This document shows positions 4,656 through 7,170 of a stretch of DNA of 7,170 bases, one piece after another (positions within the stretch are counted from its first letter, which is position 1; the number at the start of each line of letters is the position of its first letter). The stretch lies in contig JAOZLM010000009.1 of the NCBI GenBank assembly GCA_029934815.1, positions 1 to 7,170 of the forward strand. The letters run 5' to 3'. The notes beneath the pieces are model-generated. The model saw nothing but the letters and a program-made list of their open reading frames with translations, had not been told where the DNA came from and searched no databases. This DNA is from Desulfocapsa sp. GTDB taxonomy: Bacteria > Desulfobacterota > Desulfobulbia > Desulfobulbales > Desulfocapsaceae. Both the position numbers and the translations under genes were made by a program.

Positions 4656-5893
4656 TGGCAACAGTCTTACACGTAAGAGGTGTCGCAGAACAAGATGGTA
4701 AAACATCTTTGCAGGCATCTGATTTTGATGGCTCTGTGGCTATTGTTGCCTCGAAACGTCTCTATAAAAGTATGCTTGCAACCGTTCCCGCTGATATGTT
4801 GCCACCTCTCATTCCCCTGGTGCCTTTGGCAAAAAGTTTACAAAAAATAGAAGCATCACTAAAAAAAGGGGATGTTACTTTGCTTGCTTCTGGTGACCCT
4901 CTTTTTTATGGAATTGGCCGTAAACTGATGGAGGCTTTCAGGGAACAGGAGATTCAGTTCTATCCTGCGCTTTCCTCAATGCAGCTGTGTTTTGCGCGAT
5001 TTGGAATTCCATGGGATGATGCTAAAATCGTTTCTTTGCATGGAAGAACAGAAAACCTACTGGCTGCAAAATTGCTTGGTTCACCTAAGATTTTTCTATT
5101 TACTGATCCGGAAAATTCCCCCGATAGTATTGCTAAACGACTTTTAGAAGAGTGTGGGAAGGAAGATACTTCACATACTACTGTGTATGTTGCAGAAAAT
5201 ATTGGGAACCTGTCAGAACGTCTGTTTGAAGGGAGCCTTTTAGAGACTGCAGCTGAGGCGTTTCGTGACCCGAATGTTATGATTCTGCTGAATAATAAAA
5301 GTTCCTCTGCTGTTACAGAGCCTTTTGGTTTAGCTGAAGATGAGATTCAGCATAGCCGTGGTCTTATCACAAAAGGTGAAGTACGTGCTGCTGTTATCCA
5401 TGCACTTTCTTTGCCTGTATCAGGAGTTCTGTGGGATGTCGGCGCAGGTTCCGGTTCTGTAGGTCTTGAATGTGCCAGATTATTTCCCGAATTACATGTG
5501 CAGGCCATCGAAAAGGAAGAAGAACAGTGGCATAATATTGAAGCAAACCGCAGCAGGTATAAAACCTGGAGTCTTCAATTGATTAAAGGAGCAGCCCCTT
5601 CAGCGCTGGAATCACTACCGAAACCAAACAGAGTATTTGTGGGGGGAAGCGGCGGTAATCTTGAAAAGATATTGGGATTCAGCGCTAAACAACTTCTTCC
5701 TGGTGGAATTATTGTGGTCAATGCGGTAATTAGCAAAACGGCAGAACTTGCGCCGAAAATATTACACCAGTTAGGATTTAAGGTGGACATTAAGACGGTG
5801 GCAGTTGGGAGAAGAACATATCCCCATGGGGAAAAGCAGCAGTTTAATTCCATTGATATAATAGTCGCAAAAAAAGAGAGACAGGAGTCGTGA
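4655..5893 (+). CDS. cbiET: Fused CbiE-CbiT: cobalt-precorrin-7 C5-methyltransferase and cobalt-precorrin-6B C15-methyltransferase (decarboxylating)
   Basis: A 412-residue two-domain protein. Residues about 1-210 form a CbiE tetrapyrrole methylase domain, with the characteristic LASGDPLFYGIG motif (77-88) and PALSSMQLCFARFGIPWDDA (104-123). Residues about 230-408 form a CbiT Rossmann-type methyltransferase, with the entry motif ITKGEVRA (238-245), the SAM-binding DVGAGSGSVGLE (261-272), acidic AIEKEEE (284-290) at the end of the next strand, and FVGGSGG (328-334). The fusion matches CobL of the aerobic pathway in architecture. The neighbouring CbiD assigns it to the anaerobic route, where it methylates C5 and C15 and decarboxylates the acetate side chain at C12. 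The start ATG 4655 overlaps the cbiD stop in the arrangement TGATG, and its own stop overlaps cbiF in the same way. No clear Shine-Dalgarno sequence precedes it, so it probably relies on coupling. The N-terminus is a little unusual: the typical GxGPG methylase motif is replaced by HVRGVAEQDG. Confidence 0.94.
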   Translation: MATVLHVRGVAEQDGKTSLQASDFDGSVAIVASKRLYKSMLATVPADMLPPLIPLVPLAKSLQKIEASLKKGDVTLLASGDPLFYGIGRKLMEAFREQEIQFYPALSSMQLCFARFGIPWDDAKIVSLHGRTENLLAAKLLGSPKIFLFTDPENSPDSIAKRLLEECGKEDTSHTTVYVAENIGNLSERLFEGSLLETAAEAFRDPNVMILLNNKSSSAVTEPFGLAEDEIQHSRGLITKGEVRAAVIHALSLPVSGVLWDVGAGSGSVGLECARLFPELHVQAIEKEEEQWHNIEANRSRYKTWSLQLIKGAAPSALESLPKPNRVFVGGSGGNLEKILGFSAKQLLPGGIIVVNAVISKTAELAPKILHQLGFKVDIKTVAVGRRTYPHGEKQQFNSIDIIVAKKERQES

Positions 5894-6675
5894 TGTCAAG
5901 TGAAGGCAAAACAGAACAGCCACCCGTTGCAATCGTTGGTGCCGGCCCCGGTGATATAGAGCTTATTACTGTAAAAGGCCGACGTTTACTGGACGAAGCG
6001 GATACCATTGTTTTTGCGGGCAGTCTTGTAAATAAAGAGATCCTAAACGGCTGCAAGGCGGAAATATTTGATTCAAAAGGCATGAATCTCGATGAAATCA
6101 TTGCGGTACTGGCGGGTGACTGGAAAAAAGGAAAACGAGTAGTCCGGCTGCATACCGGCGATCCATCAATTTTTGGTGCGATAAAAGAGCAAATGCAGGA
6201 ACTGGATAAGCAAGAAGTTCCTTACACAATTGTCCCGGGAGTTAGTTCTGCTTTTGGCGCAGCTGCAGCATTAAACGCCGAATTGACCCTTCCGGAAGTT
6301 GCGCAAACTGTAATCATAACCCGGCAGGAAGGGCGAACCCCCGTACCGGAACTGGAACGTTTGAGGCTTCTTGCATCACATCAGACCACCATGCTGATTT
6401 TCCTGTCTGTTTCTATGATGGAAACAGTGGTTACAGAATTGTGTGAAGGTGGCTACCCTGTCGATACACCGGTTGCAATTGTTGAAAAAGCTACCTGGGA
6501 AGATGAAAACATCCTCCTTGGAACTCTTGGTGACATTGCTGAAAAGGTCAAAAGTGCTGGTATTAAAAAGACCGCTTTAATCTGTGTCGGCAAAGTTTTT
6601 GCCAATGGTGATCTTGAGGCTGTTTCTAAATTATACGACAGGAGTTTTAGTCATGGAACAAGAGAAGCAATCTAA
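5893..6675 (+). CDS. cbiF: Cobalt-precorrin-4 C11-methyltransferase CbiF
   Basis: A 260-residue tetrapyrrole methylase that adds a methyl group at C11 of cobalt-precorrin-4. The family landmarks in order are VGAGPGDIELIT (15-26), FAGSLVN (41-47), LHTGDPSIFGA (86-96), IVPGVSSAFGAAAALN (113-128), TRQEGRTPVPE (143-153) and the late VEKATWEDE (197-205). The HTGDPSIFGA and TRxEGRTPVPE pair is diagnostic for CbiF/CobM rather than CbiL or CbiH. ATG 5893 is chosen over the GTG at 5890 because AGGAG (5883-5887) lies 5 nt upstream of it. The start overlaps the cbiET stop by one base. The 3' end overlaps cobO by 23 nt, and the cobO ribosome binding site lies inside this coding sequence. Confidence 0.96.
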   Translation: MSSEGKTEQPPVAIVGAGPGDIELITVKGRRLLDEADTIVFAGSLVNKEILNGCKAEIFDSKGMNLDEIIAVLAGDWKKGKRVVRLHTGDPSIFGAIKEQMQELDKQEVPYTIVPGVSSAFGAAAALNAELTLPEVAQTVIITRQEGRTPVPELERLRLLASHQTTMLIFLSVSMMETVVTELCEGGYPVDTPVAIVEKATWEDENILLGTLGDIAEKVKSAGIKKTALICVGKVFANGDLEAVSKLYDRSFSHGTREAI

Positions 6676-7170
6676 AACCAGGGGATTAGTGGCTGTTTTT
6701 ACCGGTAATGGGAAAGGCAAAACTACATCTTCTTTAGGACTTGCTTTTCGAGCGCTTGGCCATGGGCAAAAAGTTTGTATCATCCAGTTTATAAAAGGTA
6801 GCTGGAAATATGGTGAGCTGGAATCTGCAAAACACTTTTCAGAATTGCTGGATTTTCATGTGATGGGACGTGGTTTTACATGGAAGTCTGATGATCTTGA
6901 GAAAGATAAAGAGGTGGCAAGAGAGGCATGGGATTTTGCAAAGAAGGTAATTGCTGAGAATGAGTATGCCATGGTTATTCTAGATGAACTTACTTATCTT
7001 CCGTATTACAAGATAATTGATGAACAGGAGATTTTGACTGTTCTTGAGAAGAAACCTGAAGGGCAGCATGTTGTGATTACCGGGCGGTATGCCAGTGATG
7101 AACTTATTGCTCTTGCTGATCTTGTTACTGAAATGAAGGAAGTTAAACATCCTTATAAGGATGGTGTTAA
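6653..7170 (+). CDS. cobO: Cob(I)yrinic acid a,c-diamide adenosyltransferase, 3'-truncated by the window edge
   Basis: The first 172 residues of a CobA/CobO/BtuR-type corrinoid adenosyltransferase. It transfers the 5'-deoxyadenosyl group of ATP to cob(I)alamin or cob(I)yrinate diamide. The P-loop GNGKGKTT (18-25) is followed by SSLGLAFRALGHG (26-38), QFIKGSWKYGE (45-55), VILDEL (108-113) and VITGR (141-145). HPYKDGV at the window end corresponds to the conserved C-terminal HPYxxGIxAQxGIEF region, so only about ten residues are missing. ATG 6653 is preceded by AGGAG (6640-6644) with an 8-nt gap. It starts within the 3' end of cbiF in a different frame. It continues the cobalamin operon and supplies the adenosylation step. 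The short length fits the BtuR family and not the PduO or EutT types. Confidence 0.95.
   Translation, partial: MEQEKQSKTRGLVAVFTGNGKGKTTSSLGLAFRALGHGQKVCIIQFIKGSWKYGELESAKHFSELLDFHVMGRGFTWKSDDLEKDKEVAREAWDFAKKVIAENEYAMVILDELTYLPYYKIIDEQEILTVLEKKPEGQHVVITGRYASDELIALADLVTEMKEVKHPYKDGV

Noticed and set aside
5575..6101. Minus-strand open frames opposite cbiET and cbiF
   Set aside because: They are antisense to strongly conserved methyltransferase domains and have no recognisable features.

Overview
The window reads as chromosomal DNA from an anaerobic or facultatively anaerobic bacterium of moderate G+C. Three things support this: the genes belong to the anaerobic (early cobalt insertion) cobalamin route (cbiD, a fused cbiE-cbiT, cbiF), a LarE-type sulfur transferase carries a CxxC plus a third cysteine, and the HU protein is of ordinary bacterial type. 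The combination resembles sulfate- or metal-reducing Desulfobacterota (the former deltaproteobacteria, Desulfobulbales-like). That placement is an inference from gene content, not a sequence match. There are no tRNA or rRNA genes, no CRISPR array and no transposase.

Layout. Positions 1-570 (+) hold the 3' part of larE. A 269-bp gap follows, with a hairpin whose T-tract points to the minus strand and a TTGACA promoter. Positions 840-1112 (+) encode a 90-residue HU protein. Its transcript and that of the convergent AraC-family gene (1214-2215, minus) meet at a strong bidirectional terminator at 1169-1207. Divergent from the AraC gene, and downstream of a compact intergenic region, lie two small genes of unknown function (2363-2884 and 2911-3390, +). 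They look like distant paralogues of each other. A chain of hairpins ending in an intrinsic terminator (3498-3531) separates them from the cobalamin genes cbiD (3540-4655), cbiET (4655-5893), cbiF (5893-6675) and cobO (6653 to beyond the window), which are packed with 1-nt to 23-nt overlaps as one operon.

How the parts work together. CbiF, CbiD and CbiE/CbiT carry out successive methylation and decarboxylation steps on the cobalt-corrin ring. CobO then adds the adenosyl ligand. The AraC-type gene and the two unknown genes form a separate unit. The region between them contains two 16-bp direct repeats, 13 of 16 positions identical, exactly 21 bp apart. The second one lies against the expected -35 position of a TATAGT -10 box. 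This is the classical arrangement for an AraC-type activator, and it suggests that the regulator switches on the two unknown genes.

The most interesting parts are the regulator plus two-gene cassette with its visible operator, and the cbiD start, which sits 9 nt behind a terminator with no Shine-Dalgarno sequence.
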